Assembly: GCF_026343115.1 (NCBI RefSeq)
Contig: NZ_JAPEMC010000001.1
Span: forward strand, 1,302,001-1,366,000
Origin: Streptomyces sp. NBC_00102
GTDB taxonomy: Bacteria > Actinomycetota > Actinomycetes > Streptomycetales > Streptomycetaceae
Direction: 5' to 3'
DNA length: 64,000 nt
Under the pieces are notes generated by a model. The model had not been told where the DNA came from. It made no database searches and saw nothing but the letters and a program-made list of their open reading frames with translations. The first letter of the stretch is position 1; every line of letters starts with the position of its first letter. Below, piece by piece: positions 40,408 through 49,523 of the stretch. The position numbers were made by a program, and so were the translations under genes.

Positions 40408-41550
40408 TCAGAGCAGGGTGCGGAGCTTCTCGGCGAGCAGGTCCCAGCGCCACTTCTCCTCGACCCACTCGCGTCCCCGCTCCCCCATCCTGCGGCGCAG
40501 TTCCTCGTCGCCGAGCAGGGTGACGATCCGGTCGGCGGTGTCCTCGGCGTCGCCGCCGCGCACCACCCAGCCGGTCTCGCCGTCCAGGACCGCGTCGGGC
40601 GCCCCGCCGGAGTCCCCCGCCACCACAGGAAGACCGGTCGCCGAGGCCTCCAGGTAGACGATGCCGAGGCCCTCCACGTCGAGGCCGCCGCGCCGGGTCC
40701 GGCAGGGCATGGCGAACACGTCGCCGGCGCCGTAGTGCGCGGGGAGCTCCTCCCAGGGCACGGGGCCGGTGAAGCGGACGGAGTCGCTCACCCCGGTCTC
40801 GGAGGCGAGCTTCTCCAGGTCCTCGGCGTACGGGCCGCCCCCGACGATCAGCAGCACGGTGTCGGGGTGGCGGGCGAGGATCGCGGGCATCGCGAGGATC
40901 AGCGTGTCCTGGCCCTTGCGCGGTACCAGCCGGGAGACGCAGACCACGACGGGCCGGTCGGTGAGCCCCAGCCGGGCCCTGACCCGGTCGCCGCCGGACC
41001 CGGGGTGGAAGGTCTTCTCGTCGACGCCGGGCGGGAGTTGCACCATGCGGCCGGCCGCCTCGGGGGTGAGCGCGGCGGCGATCCGGGACCGGGTGTACTC
41101 ACCGAGGTACGTGATCGTGTCGGTGCCCTCCCCGATGCGGCGCAGCAGTCGCCGGGAGGCGGGGAGCTGGGCCCAGCCGGCCTCGTGGCCGTGGCTGGTG
41201 GCGACGAGCCGGCGGGCGCCGGCCCTGCGCAGCGCGGGGGCCATCAGCCCGAGCGGGGCGGCGGCGCCGAACCACACGGAGGTACAGCCGTGCTCCCGCA
41301 GCAGCCCGGCCGCCCGCCGGGCGACCCGGGGGGTGGGCAGCAGCATCGTCGTGCGGTCGCGGACGACGGTGAAGGGCTGGTCGGCGTCGAACTCGGCGGT
41401 GGCCCGCACGCCCTCCTCGGTCCGCTTCCAGGTGGAGGCGTAGACGACGAGCTGTCCGGGGTCCAGCCGCAGCGCCATGTTGTGCAGGAACGCCTGGATG
41501 CCACCGGGGCGGGGCGGGAAGTCGTTGGTCACGATCAGGGTCTTGTCCAT
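40408..41550 (-). CDS. Group 4 glycosyltransferase, PimB-like mannosyltransferase
   Basis: 380 residues from ATG 41550. TACTGT lies 8 nt upstream, so the transcript may be leaderless. GT-B fold: acceptor loop TLIVTNDFPPRPGGIQAFLHNMA, SHGHEAGWAQLP, VVVCVSRLVPRKGQDTLI with the phosphate-binding Arg/Lys, and the EX7E motif in EGLGIVYLEASATGLPVVAG. These match PimB', which adds the second mannose to phosphatidylinositol mannoside from GDP-mannose. The GT87 gene next door supports a lipoglycan role; substrate assignment is inference. Confidence 0.88.
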   Translation of the reverse strand: MDKTLIVTNDFPPRPGGIQAFLHNMALRLDPGQLVVYASTWKRTEEGVRATAEFDADQPFTVVRDRTTMLLPTPRVARRAAGLLREHGCTSVWFGAAAPLGLMAPALRRAGARRLVATSHGHEAGWAQLPASRRLLRRIGEGTDTITYLGEYTRSRIAAALTPEAAGRMVQLPPGVDEKTFHPGSGGDRVRARLGLTDRPVVVCVSRLVPRKGQDTLILAMPAILARHPDTVLLIVGGGPYAEDLEKLASETGVSDSVRFTGPVPWEELPAHYGAGDVFAMPCRTRRGGLDVEGLGIVYLEASATGLPVVAGDSGGAPDAVLDGETGWVVRGGDAEDTADRIVTLLGDEELRRRMGERGREWVEEKWRWDLLAEKLRTLL

Positions 41551-41738
41551 CGCCGCCGACAGTAACGGACGCCGGCCCGTGACGGACCGCCACCTGTCGG
41601 GGACGGGCGGGCCCGTGAGAGGTATGGGCGGGCCCGTGAGGGGGACGGAGGCGGCACACGGCCGCGCCTGAGTCCTCCGCACGGCGGGGCCCGGCATCAT
41701 GGCTGCTCCGAACGACGGACCCCAGGGGCGGGAGCACC

Positions 41739-42986
41739 ATGACGGGACGGGCCGAAGCCGCGGGAGTGCTCGCGGTCTGGGGGGCGACCAGGGCGGTTCT
41801 GCTGCTCTGGGTGCTGAAGGTGGTCGCCGCGCCGGGTCTCGACGTCACCGTGGACGTCTCGGTGATCTACCGGGGCTGGTACGAGGTGCTGCGTACCGGG
41901 GTCTTCCCGGCGGGCGACGTCGCCTGGCAGTACCCGCCGGCGGCGGCGCTGCCCGTCCTCTCCCCCGGGCTGCTGCCATTCCTGGAGTACACGACGGCCT
42001 TCTTCGTGCTCGTGCTGGTCACCGACGCGCTGGTGCTGGCGCTGCTGCTGCGGGCGGGCTCCCGGCCGGGGGCACGGCGGGCGGGCGCCTGGGTCTGGGT
42101 GGCGGGCGTACCGCTGCTGGGCCCGACCGTCTACGCCCGGTACGACCTGATGGTGACGGCCGTCGCGGTGGCGGCGCTGCTGGCCGGGGTGCGCCGGCCG
42201 AGGGTACTGGGGGCGCTGGCGGCGTTCGGGGCGCTGCTGAAGGTGTGGCCGGTGCTGGTGCTGCTGGGGACCGCCCCGGGGCGGGTGACCCGGCGGGCCT
42301 GGTCGGCGGCGGCGGTGACGGCCGGGGTGCTGGCGGCGGGGTTCTGGCTGGCGATGCCGGGGGCGTTCGCGTTCCTCGCGTACCAGCGCGACCGGGGCAC
42401 CGAGATCGAGTCGCTGGGCGGGCTGGCGCTCCATCTGGCCCGGCAGGCCGGCTGGCCGGGGCGGATCGAGCTGCGGTACGGCTCGATGGAGTTCCTCGGC
42501 CCGGGGCTGGGCCCGGTGTCGTCGCTGGCGCTCTGGCTGGGGGTGGCGGGGTTCGGCTGGCTGGTGGTGTGGCGGTTGCGGGCGCGTACCTTCACGGCGC
42601 ACACCGCGGCGGACGCGGCGTTCACGGCGGTGCTGCTGTTCACGACGGTGAGCCGGGTGATCAGTCCGCAGTACCTGGTGTGGCTGGTCGGGCTGGGGGC
42701 GGTCTGCCTGGTCCTCCCGGGCAGCCGGATGGGACGGCCGGTGCGGCTGGTGCTGGCGGCCTGCCCGGTGACCTTCCTGGAGTTCCCGCTCGGCTTCGTG
42801 CACGTGGTGGCGAGCGACGCCACGGGCGTGGCCCTGCTCCTGGTGCGCAACGGCCTGCTGGTCGCGGCGACGGTGATCGCGGCGACGAGGCTGTGGCGGG
42901 CGGCGCGGCCGGTGGCCCCCGAGGCGGTGGTGGCAAAACCCCTGGCGCGGACGTCCGTACCTCAGCCGAGCCGGTCGGCGAGGTAG
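41739..42986 (+). CDS. GT87-family polyprenyl-phosphate-sugar membrane glycosyltransferase
   Basis: 415 residues with GGGAG before ATG 41739. About ten hydrophobic helices; the first external loop holds DVTVDVSVIYRGWYEVLRTG and the second VAWQYPPAAALPVL, where the Asp and the YPP motif are characteristic of GT-C family 87 (polyprenyl-phosphate-mannose alpha-1,2-mannosyltransferases). It diverges from the PimB-like gene. The final 25 bp overlap, tail to tail, the lipoprotein gene on the other strand. Confidence 0.87.
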   Translation: MTGRAEAAGVLAVWGATRAVLLLWVLKVVAAPGLDVTVDVSVIYRGWYEVLRTGVFPAGDVAWQYPPAAALPVLSPGLLPFLEYTTAFFVLVLVTDALVLALLLRAGSRPGARRAGAWVWVAGVPLLGPTVYARYDLMVTAVAVAALLAGVRRPRVLGALAAFGALLKVWPVLVLLGTAPGRVTRRAWSAAAVTAGVLAAGFWLAMPGAFAFLAYQRDRGTEIESLGGLALHLARQAGWPGRIELRYGSMEFLGPGLGPVSSLALWLGVAGFGWLVVWRLRARTFTAHTAADAAFTAVLLFTTVSRVISPQYLVWLVGLGAVCLVLPGSRMGRPVRLVLAACPVTFLEFPLGFVHVVASDATGVALLLVRNGLLVAATVIAATRLWRAARPVAPEAVVAKPLARTSVPQPSRSAR

Positions 42987-44260
42987 TCCCGCCACCGGGT
43001 GGTGAACTCCCGCTCCCCGATACCGAGGACCTTCTCCATCGCCGCGTCCACCGCCCCCTCGCGTCCCTCGTGCGCCCCCACCTCCCGGTAGAGGCCGGTG
43101 AGCGCGTCCTCGCCCCACTCCCCGGCGATGAGCTCGCAGGCGAGCCAGCCGCCCTCGTACGCCCGCGCCAGCTCGTCCGCGTCCCGGTCGAAGGCGAAGT
43201 CGTCGTCCAGGGGCAGGGCGGCGGGCAGGTCCCGGGCGCGGACGGCGGTGGCGAGTTCGGGGGCGATCTCGCCGGCCGTGCGGTCCTCCCGCCGGTACGC
43301 GGCCCAGTCGGCGAACCCCTCGGAGAGCCAGAGCGGGGTGGCCGCCGTGGTGGCGGTACGGGTCGCCACGTGCGTGGTCTCGTGGGTGAGGACGACCCGG
43401 CGGCCGAAGGTGCCGAGACCGGCGTACGCCTCCGGGTTGACGACGACCCGGTCCGCGAGGCCCGGCCGTCCCTCGCCGCTGGAGACCGCGCCGGTGGTGA
43501 CCGCCGCTATCCCCCGGTAGCTCCCCTCCGCCGAGCCCAGGAGCTCCGCCATCTCCCCGGTGGAGGCGGGGACGAGGTAGACCACCCTGGCCGCCCAGGT
43601 GTCCGGCCAGGCGGCGGAGACCGCAGGGACCGCGTGGTCGGCGGTCTCCGCGATCTCCCTGAGCTCCTTCGTGGGGCGTCCCACGCCGAGGACCAGGCTG
43701 TGGGCGCCGTGCACCGCGACCACCTTGCCCTGGTCCCAGAGCGGTACGGCCGCGTCCTTCGCGGGCCGGTCCGCCGTGAGGTACCAGGAGCCGCCCGAGC
43801 CGTCCCGGGCGAGCTCCAGGGTGCGGCGGGCGGTCGCGGGGGCGGTGTCGAAGCCGGCGACGCGGTAGTCCAGCTCCACGTCGGCGGTGGCCCGGTCGGC
43901 GCCCCGCGCGGTCACCGACTTCACGGTGTACGTCCAGGTCCGCAGCGGTACGTCCGCCAGGGCGGCCAGTTCGGTGCGCTGGGCGGTGCGCAGCGCGGCG
44001 GCGTCCGGGTCGACCACGGCCAGGTAGCCGGCGGTGTCGTGGTGCAGCACGGCGGCGGCCCGCCGGTCCAGGACCGCGGTGAGCTGCCGGGCGGTGGCGG
44101 TGTCCGCGGTGCGGTCGGGGGCGGCGCAGCCTCCGGCGAGGAGCCCGGCGGCCAGCAGCCCGAGCAGCCCGACGAGCGGGGCGCCCGCCGCACGCCGGAT
44201 GCGGGGGCGGACCCGCCGCGTGCCGGACCGGGGTGGTGCCTCGGGCGCCTTGTCTGCCAT
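42962..44260 (-). CDS. Lipoprotein with gluzincin-type zinc protease domain
   Basis: 432 residues. Arg-rich start, hydrophobic helix and LLAGGCAAP form a lipoprotein signal with the lipidated Cys at about 46. A middle NTF2-like region (LTAVLDRRAAAVLHHDTAGYLAVVD; key part HHDTAGYLAVVDPDA) precedes the peptidase MA-like domain. VVLTHETTHVATR is HExxH and WLSEGFADWAAY supplies the downstream Glu of gluzincins. All catalytic residues are present, so an active extracytoplasmic metalloprotease is expected. TACGAT lies 7 nt before ATG 44260 (leaderless pattern). Substrate unknown. Confidence 0.85.
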   Translation of the reverse strand: MADKAPEAPPRSGTRRVRPRIRRAAGAPLVGLLGLLAAGLLAGGCAAPDRTADTATARQLTAVLDRRAAAVLHHDTAGYLAVVDPDAAALRTAQRTELAALADVPLRTWTYTVKSVTARGADRATADVELDYRVAGFDTAPATARRTLELARDGSGGSWYLTADRPAKDAAVPLWDQGKVVAVHGAHSLVLGVGRPTKELREIAETADHAVPAVSAAWPDTWAARVVYLVPASTGEMAELLGSAEGSYRGIAAVTTGAVSSGEGRPGLADRVVVNPEAYAGLGTFGRRVVLTHETTHVATRTATTAATPLWLSEGFADWAAYRREDRTAGEIAPELATAVRARDLPAALPLDDDFAFDRDADELARAYEGGWLACELIAGEWGEDALTGLYREVGAHEGREGAVDAAMEKVLGIGEREFTTRWRDYLADRLG

Positions 44261-44276
44261 TCAGCCGATCGTACGG

Positions 44277-45338
44277 TCAGATACGGGTGACCGAGGAGAC
44301 GGGCATCATGCCGACCGGGTCGAAGCGGACCCGGGCGCCGGGGTACGGGGCGTGGATGACCTGGCCGTTCCCGGCGTACATGGCGATGTGGCTGGCGTCG
44401 GCCCGGTAGGCGACGAGGTCCCCGGGGCGTGCCTGGGAGAGCGGCACCATGCGGCCCGCGTACCGCTGGGCCTGGGAGGTGCGGGGCAGGCTGACGCCCG
44501 CGCGGGCGTAGGCCCACTGCATGAGGCCGGAGCAGTCGAAGCTGCCCGGGCCGTTGGCTCCCCAGACGTACGGGCGGCCCAGCGCCTGCTGGGCCGCGGC
44601 CAGGGCGGCCAGGGCCCTCGCCGAGCCCGGGAGGCCGCCGGCGGCCTCCCTCAGGGCCTCCAGGCCCCCGGTGCCGTCCGAGCCGGGGGGACGACCGGAG
44701 CGGGAGGCCCGCTCGTCGAAGGCGGCGCGCTCCTCGGGGGGCAGGGCGGCCAGCAGCCGTCGGGCCTCGGCGAGCTTGGTCTCCACGGTGTGTTTGTGGC
44801 GGGCCACGGCGGCCCGGCCGCGCTCCAGGTCCCGCAGGTCGTCCGCGGCCTCGGCGCGGATCTGGTCCATCTTCTGGCGGGTCCGGCGGAGCTTGTCGAG
44901 CGCCAGCGACTGGCGGGCGCCGATCCGGTCGAGGGTGGCGGCCCGGTCGAGGTAGGTGTCCGGGTCGGAGGAGAACAGCAGAGCCAGGGCGGGATCGAGG
45001 GAGCCCGCGCGGTACTGCGCCCCGGCGAGAGCGCCGAGGCCCCCGCGCATCGAGTTGAGGGCGGCCCGGGTGCGGGCGGCGGCTTCCTGGGCCCGGTCGA
45101 CCTCGTCGCGGAGCCGGTCGGTGTCCTCGGCGGCCCGGTTGAACTTCTCGGTGGCCCGCTCGGCCTCGCCGTAGAGCTGGTCGACGCGGGCCCGGGTGGC
45201 TTCCCTGTCCTGCACCGGTTCCGCGCTCGCCGGCACCCCGGTGAGGCCGGCGGCGGCGCTCGCGGCGGCCGCCGTCAGGACCGTGGCGCGGACGCCCCGG
45301 TTGAGGCCGGACTGGGTGGGACGGCGATGGGACACCAC
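44277..45338 (-). CDS. Secreted NlpC/P60 (C40) cell-wall hydrolase
   Basis: 353 residues from GTG 45338, aligned with its paralogue next door (SHRRPTQSG versus SHRRPKQPS). A signal peptide ends near ASAEPVQ, a coiled-coil domain follows (RVDQLYGEAERATEKFNRAAE to KLAEARRLLAALPPEERAAF), and the C-terminal catalytic domain has Cys in GSFDCSGLMQWAY, His in ASHIAMYAG and a third polar residue in QVIHAP. It cleaves peptidoglycan stem peptides, probably gamma-D-Glu-diaminopimelate bonds. The coiled coil probably gates activity, as in mycobacterial RipA. Confidence 0.92.
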   Translation of the reverse strand: MVSHRRPTQSGLNRGVRATVLTAAAASAAAGLTGVPASAEPVQDREATRARVDQLYGEAERATEKFNRAAEDTDRLRDEVDRAQEAAARTRAALNSMRGGLGALAGAQYRAGSLDPALALLFSSDPDTYLDRAATLDRIGARQSLALDKLRRTRQKMDQIRAEAADDLRDLERGRAAVARHKHTVETKLAEARRLLAALPPEERAAFDERASRSGRPPGSDGTGGLEALREAAGGLPGSARALAALAAAQQALGRPYVWGANGPGSFDCSGLMQWAYARAGVSLPRTSQAQRYAGRMVPLSQARPGDLVAYRADASHIAMYAGNGQVIHAPYPGARVRFDPVGMMPVSSVTRI

Positions 45339-45594
45339 GGGGGCCGTACTCCTTCCGCTGCGCGCGTACGCACGCGGCCTCCTGCCGCCCGGGACGGGCG
45401 GGACGACGGACGGGAGCCGCACAGCAGACAGACAGTAATCGCCCGGTTACGCTGCGGCCAAGGACCGGGCGGACCGCGCGGGGTCCCGAAACGGCTCCGC
45501 CCCGCCGGTGACCTCGGTATCCGTCGGGGCGGGGCGTCGTGCGGGGGCGTGCCGATTCGCCCGTTCGGGCGTCACGTTCCGGCGTCGGGGGGCG

Positions 45595-46620
45595 TCAGAT
45601 GCGGACGCCGACCTGGAAGCTGCCGATGGTGTTCATCGACTCGTAGCGGACGTACGCGCCCGGCTTCGGGGCGTGCAGCACCGTGTTGTCGCCCGCGTAC
45701 AGGGCGACGTGCGAGGTGTTGTTGAAGAACACCAGGTCGCCCGGCTTCAGCGAGCTGCGGCCGATCTGGGTGCCCTGGTTGATCTGGGTGTACGTGGTGC
45801 GGGTGATCGCGACACCGGCCTGGGCGTAGGCCCACTGCGTGAGGCCCGAGCAGTCGAAGGAGTTGGGGCCCGTGCCGCCGGAGACGTAGGGCTTGCCGAT
45901 CTGCGTGGCCGCGTTGGCGAGGGCGGCGGCGCCGAGGGCGGAGGCCGGGACCTCGTTGCCCAGGTCGACGCGGTCGCCCGCGGAGCGGCTGGCGCGCTCG
46001 TCGTCGTCGGCCATCTTCTGGCGCTCGGCGGCGGTGAGGGTGTTCAGCAGGGCCTGCGCGTCGGCGAGTTTCTTCTGGAACTTCTTCTTGTTCGCGCCGA
46101 GGGCGTCGCGGACCTCGGAGAGCTCGGAGAGCTTCGCCTGGGCCTCCTTGCGCTCCTGGGCGAGGGTGCGCTGCTTGGCCTGGATCTTCTCCAGCGCCTC
46201 CGCCTGCTTGGCGGTGAGGCTGTCCAGGGCCGAGGCCTGGTCGAGGAAGCTGTCGGGGTCCGAGGAGAAGAACAGCTGCACGGAGGGGTCGATGCCGCCG
46301 GAGCGGTACTGCGCGGTGGCGATCGAACCGAGTTCACCGCGGAGGCTGTTGAGGTCGGCCTGCTCGCGCGCGACCTTGTCCTGGAGGGCGTCGACCTCCT
46401 TCTTCAGCTTGTCCTGCTGCTCCTTGGCGCCGTTGTACTTCTCGGTGGCGGCCTCGGCCTCGTCGTAGAGCTTGTCGACCTTCTCCTTGACCTCGGCCTT
46501 GGTCGGCTTGGGGTCGGCGTGCGCGGCCTGGGCGGACAGGGCCACGGCGGCGGCCGCGGTCGCGGTGAGCACGGTCACACGGGCGCGGCTCGGCTGCTTG
46601 GGTCGACGGTGGGACGCCAC
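45595..46620 (-). CDS. Secreted NlpC/P60 (C40) cell-wall hydrolase, paralogue
   Basis: 341 residues, GTG start with AAGAAGGAG upstream. It has the same plan as the downstream gene: signal peptide ending AQAAHADPK, long coiled coil (VKEKVDKLYDEAEAATEKYN...; LNSLRGELGSIATAQYRSGG shared with its neighbour), then catalytic NSFDCSGLTQWAYAQAGV and TSHVALYAGDNTVLHAP. Tandem duplication is evident because SSDPD, DCSGL and QWAYA blocks are shared in order. The spacer 45339-45594 holds only weak hairpins. A structured leader lies immediately upstream of the start. Confidence 0.93.
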   Translation of the reverse strand: MASHRRPKQPSRARVTVLTATAAAAVALSAQAAHADPKPTKAEVKEKVDKLYDEAEAATEKYNGAKEQQDKLKKEVDALQDKVAREQADLNSLRGELGSIATAQYRSGGIDPSVQLFFSSDPDSFLDQASALDSLTAKQAEALEKIQAKQRTLAQERKEAQAKLSELSEVRDALGANKKKFQKKLADAQALLNTLTAAERQKMADDDERASRSAGDRVDLGNEVPASALGAAALANAATQIGKPYVSGGTGPNSFDCSGLTQWAYAQAGVAITRTTYTQINQGTQIGRSSLKPGDLVFFNNTSHVALYAGDNTVLHAPKPGAYVRYESMNTIGSFQVGVRI

Positions 46621-46643
46621 GAAGGCGAGCTCCTTCTTCCTCA

Positions 46644-46691
46644 GAGCCGCCTACCAGACCGGAGGGCAGTACACCCGGTACGACCCGGCTC
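46644..46691 (-). promoter_or_regulatory. Nested hairpins in leader of NlpC/P60 gene
   Basis: GAGCC/GGCTC (46644-46648 with 46687-46691) encloses ACCGG/CCGGT (46658-46662 with 46675-46679), just upstream of the ribosome binding site of the 45595-46620 gene. In the rest of 46692-46941 I see no gene. Whether it is a regulated RNA element is unknown. Confidence 0.35.
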
Positions 46692-46941
46692 CGCACACAT
46701 CACGGACTCGGCGGTTCCTTCGCCGCCACCCCGAATGAGTGATCAACCGTGCGAAGGTTCGAAGGCCGACCCTAGTGACCAAGCCGTGATCAGTTCAAAT
46801 CCTCTCCGGAAAAAGTTCGTCACACCCGACGCCCCTTGCCCCCGACACAGCACGTGCAGCCGGAAGTTGACGGTACGTTTCACCGGATGCGGCCGAAAAC
46901 CGCCGAAAGCGGCACCTGTTCACGTACCGGTATCCCCAAGA

Positions 46942-48306
46942 CTAAACGCGCGAAAGCCGCTTCAGAAGGAGGGCCGACGCCACGGGCCGGGCACCGGCCT
47001 TGGCCACTCCGTCCGCCACCTCCCGGTCGGTGGAGACCACCACGACGGGCCGGCCCGGCGGCTCGGCACGGGCCAGTTGCCGGATCAGCTCGTCGGCGGT
47101 CACCCCCGCCTTGCTGAAGAGCACCCGGACCCCGCGCGGCGGCGCGAGCAGCACCGGCACGGCAAGCTCCGCCCCGTCGAACACACACGTCATCTCGGCT
47201 CCCGTCTGCGCGGCGAGCATCGAGAGCCCACCCAGCAGCCTCAACCGCTGCTTCTCCAGCGGCATCTGCGGATAACCGGTCTTGGTGACGTTGTAGCCGT
47301 CGACGATCAGGTGCGCCTGCGGCAGGGCCAGCAGCTGGTCCAACAGCGCCGGGTCGGTCTCCGACAGCGCCCTCGCGGCGATGTCCTTGGGCGACATCCG
47401 GCCCGGTTCGACCGCGTCCACCCCGTCTGCGGGACGGGAGGTCGAGGGCGGCAGCGCCAGTTCGCGGCGCAGCCCCGCGGCGGCGTCGAGCACGGTGTCC
47501 AGCAGCAGCCGCAGCCGCATGTCCTCGACCGAACGCCCCTCGCGGGCGGCCTTGCGGCCCGTCTCCACCGCGGTCTCGGCCTCCGCCAGGCGCGTCTTCA
47601 GCCGGCGGTTCTCGCTCTCGGCCTGGGAGACCTGCGCCGCCGCCTCGGCGCGTACGGCGTCGGTCTCGGCGGCGGCCTTGCGCAGCGCGGCCTCGCTGCG
47701 CTTGACCTCGCTGAGGGCGCTGCGCAGCTTGCGGTGGAGCGACTCGGACTCCTTGCGGGCGGCGTCCAGTTCGGCGCGCAGCCGCTCGGTGTCGGCCTTC
47801 GTCTGGCCGCGGGCCTGCGCCAGCTCCTCGCGCAGGCGTTCCGTCTCGCGCCGGGTCTCGTCGTCGGCGCGCTCCGCGCTGGCCCGCTGGACCTCCTCGC
47901 CGGCGGCCTGCACCAGCTTGACCCAGCCGACCGGCCGGAGGACGTACGCGGCGGCGGCGACGTCCACCGGATCGGCGGCGGCCGGAGGTGCGCCGGCCTC
48001 CAGGGCGCGGGCCAGCTCCGGCTGGGCCACCGCGATCCGCTCCCCGATGCGCCCGCGGAAGACGGCGTCGCCCTCCAGGGCGGCAGCCATGGCGTTCCCC
48101 GCGAACTTGGCCCGCCGGGTCGGGGTGAAGCGGGCGTACTGCCTCAGCTGGGCGGGCAGTTCGCCGACCGTCAGACCCCCGAAGGCGTCCGAGACCAGCG
48201 CGACGACCCGCCGCCGCACTCCCTCGGGCAGCGGGCGGTCGAGCGCCTCGACGGCGCCGTCGGCCCCATCGGCCGGATCAGCGCCGTTGGTCGGCTGCTC
48301 CACCAT
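46942..48306 (-). CDS. NYN-domain (YacP/Rae1-like) RNase with coiled coil
   Basis: 454 residues. An N-terminal helical domain (PEGVRRRVVALVSDAFGGL, ARFTPTRRAKFAGNAMAAALEGD) is followed by a long coiled coil (about 150-265, ETERLREELAQARGQTKADTERLRAELDAARKESESL in part) and a C-terminal NYN nuclease: AHLIVDGYNVTKTGYP with the first Asp, TCVFDGAEL and VVVVSTDREVADGV. NYN proteins are PIN-like metal-dependent RNases; Rae1 of Bacillus cleaves mRNA on ribosomes. The coiled coil suggests oligomerisation or a tether. Confidence 0.88.
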   Translation of the reverse strand: MVEQPTNGADPADGADGAVEALDRPLPEGVRRRVVALVSDAFGGLTVGELPAQLRQYARFTPTRRAKFAGNAMAAALEGDAVFRGRIGERIAVAQPELARALEAGAPPAAADPVDVAAAAYVLRPVGWVKLVQAAGEEVQRASAERADDETRRETERLREELAQARGQTKADTERLRAELDAARKESESLHRKLRSALSEVKRSEAALRKAAAETDAVRAEAAAQVSQAESENRRLKTRLAEAETAVETGRKAAREGRSVEDMRLRLLLDTVLDAAAGLRRELALPPSTSRPADGVDAVEPGRMSPKDIAARALSETDPALLDQLLALPQAHLIVDGYNVTKTGYPQMPLEKQRLRLLGGLSMLAAQTGAEMTCVFDGAELAVPVLLAPPRGVRVLFSKAGVTADELIRQLARAEPPGRPVVVVSTDREVADGVAKAGARPVASALLLKRLSRV

Positions 48307-48339
48307 CCGTCACCCCATCGTTTCTGCGGTGCGACTCCG

Positions 48340-48582
48340 TCAGGAGTCGGCACCTGGCCTGTCCACCAGTTCGATCTGGTCCACCGCGTTGCACCAACGG
48401 CAGCGCACCGATTCGATCGTCTCACTGACGACCTCCCGCTCCTCGACACTGGCGTCACCGGCCAGGTCGAGGTGGATGTACTCCACCACCTTCGACGACC
48501 GCGTCACGTCGAAACGGGTGAGGTTCCCGCAGAGCGTGCAGCGCCAGCGGGTCGCGTCGGTCGGCTGGGGAACCGTCGTCAT
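48340..48582 (-). CDS. Small zinc-ribbon protein
   Basis: 80 residues from ATG 48582 with AGAGGA upstream. Two CxxC pairs, CTLCGN (around residue 18-23) and CRWCNAVD (around 63-70), would bind one zinc. Between them lies FDVTRSSKVVEYIHLDLAGD and an acidic helix VEEREVVSETIESVR. It sits 33 bp upstream of the NYN RNase gene on the same strand, so it may be cotranscribed with it. No specific function known. Confidence 0.82.
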   Translation of the reverse strand: MTTVPQPTDATRWRCTLCGNLTRFDVTRSSKVVEYIHLDLAGDASVEEREVVSETIESVRCRWCNAVDQIELVDRPGADS

Positions 48583-48770
48583 CGTGCCGTCCTCTTTCGT
48601 CGTCGGGCCTCGTGCCGTCCCGGACCGAGCCCCGTCCTGTCCTGCCTCAAGGATCTCGCGGTGCGCCGTCGAACTGCGGGTGTCCTGGGGCAACCCTACG
48701 GCCTTGCGCCCGGCCACCGGCACGGCGAGGCGGTCCGGTCCGGTCCGTCCCCGTACGTCATGCTCCGTAC

Positions 48771-49523
48771 ATGATCGAACGGCGAGAAACGGACCCATCG
48801 GGTCCGCCGAGGCGGCTCCGCCTCCCGGCCGCGGCGGGCGGCGCCCCGGTCACGTACGGCCTCATGGCCGTGTGCTGCCTGGTCTTCGTCGTCGGCCCGG
48901 TCTCCGGCCTCGGGCCCTCCTACGGCACCGCCGACGCCGCTCTCGCCGCCCAGGCCGGGTACTTCGAGCGGTGGGGCGTGATCCCCGCCGAGCTGTGGGA
49001 CGGATCGGCCCGCGCATGGCTCACCCCGTTCACCGCCCTCTTCGTGCACGGTGGCTGGCTGCACCTGCTGGGCAACATGCTCTTCCTGCACGTGTTCGGC
49101 GCCATGGCCGAGGAGCGGATGGGCCACCTCGGCTTCGCCCTCTTCTACACGGGCTGCGGTTATCTGACCCTGGTCGTCTACGCGGCGGCGTACTCCGGCT
49201 CCGAGCAGACGCTGGTCGGAGCCTCGGGGGCGATCTCGGCGGTGCTCGGGGCGTTCCTCCGCCTCTTCCCCCGGGCACGGGTCACCAGCATCTTCCCGTT
49301 CCTCCTCTTCCTGCCGCTCCGCTTCCCGGCCTGGATCGTGCTCCTCTTCTGGTTCGTCCTCCAGTGGCTGGCGGCCCGGAGCGCGGAGAGCGGTCCGGGC
49401 GTCGCCTATCTCGCACACGTGGCCGGGTTCGCCGCCGGATTCGTCCTGGCCCGGGGGGTCCACCGGCGTGGGGCTAGAGTGAAGACACCAGCCACGGCCA
49501 CCGAGGGAGAAAGCCAGCCGTGA
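48771..49523 (+). CDS. Rhomboid intramembrane serine protease
   Basis: 250 residues. Six or seven membrane helices; the catalytic serine is in LVGASGAISAVLG (GASGA) and the catalytic histidine in AYLAHVAGFAAGFVL, with LFVHGGWLHLLGNMLFLHVFG carrying the rhomboid HxxxN region. It cleaves membrane-anchored substrates within or next to the bilayer. It overlaps the AsnC-domain gene by 4 bp (GTGA), so the two are cotranscribed. ATG 48771 lacks a clear ribosome binding site. Confidence 0.92.
   Translation: MIERRETDPSGPPRRLRLPAAAGGAPVTYGLMAVCCLVFVVGPVSGLGPSYGTADAALAAQAGYFERWGVIPAELWDGSARAWLTPFTALFVHGGWLHLLGNMLFLHVFGAMAEERMGHLGFALFYTGCGYLTLVVYAAAYSGSEQTLVGASGAISAVLGAFLRLFPRARVTSIFPFLLFLPLRFPAWIVLLFWFVLQWLAARSAESGPGVAYLAHVAGFAAGFVLARGVHRRGARVKTPATATEGESQP

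Noticed and set aside
46755-46790. tRNA-like GGTTCGAAGGCC sequence
   Set aside because: No cloverleaf can be drawn around it and the acceptor stem is missing; it is a local repeat of CTTCGAA.
46621-46941. c-di-AMP (ydaO-type) riboswitch upstream of the NlpC/P60 gene
   Set aside because: Some Streptomyces wall hydrolases have it, and GGTAGGCGG before the ribosome binding site looked similar, but the conserved CCGAACCCGUCAGCUAAC-type core and GGGGUGAAU are absent.
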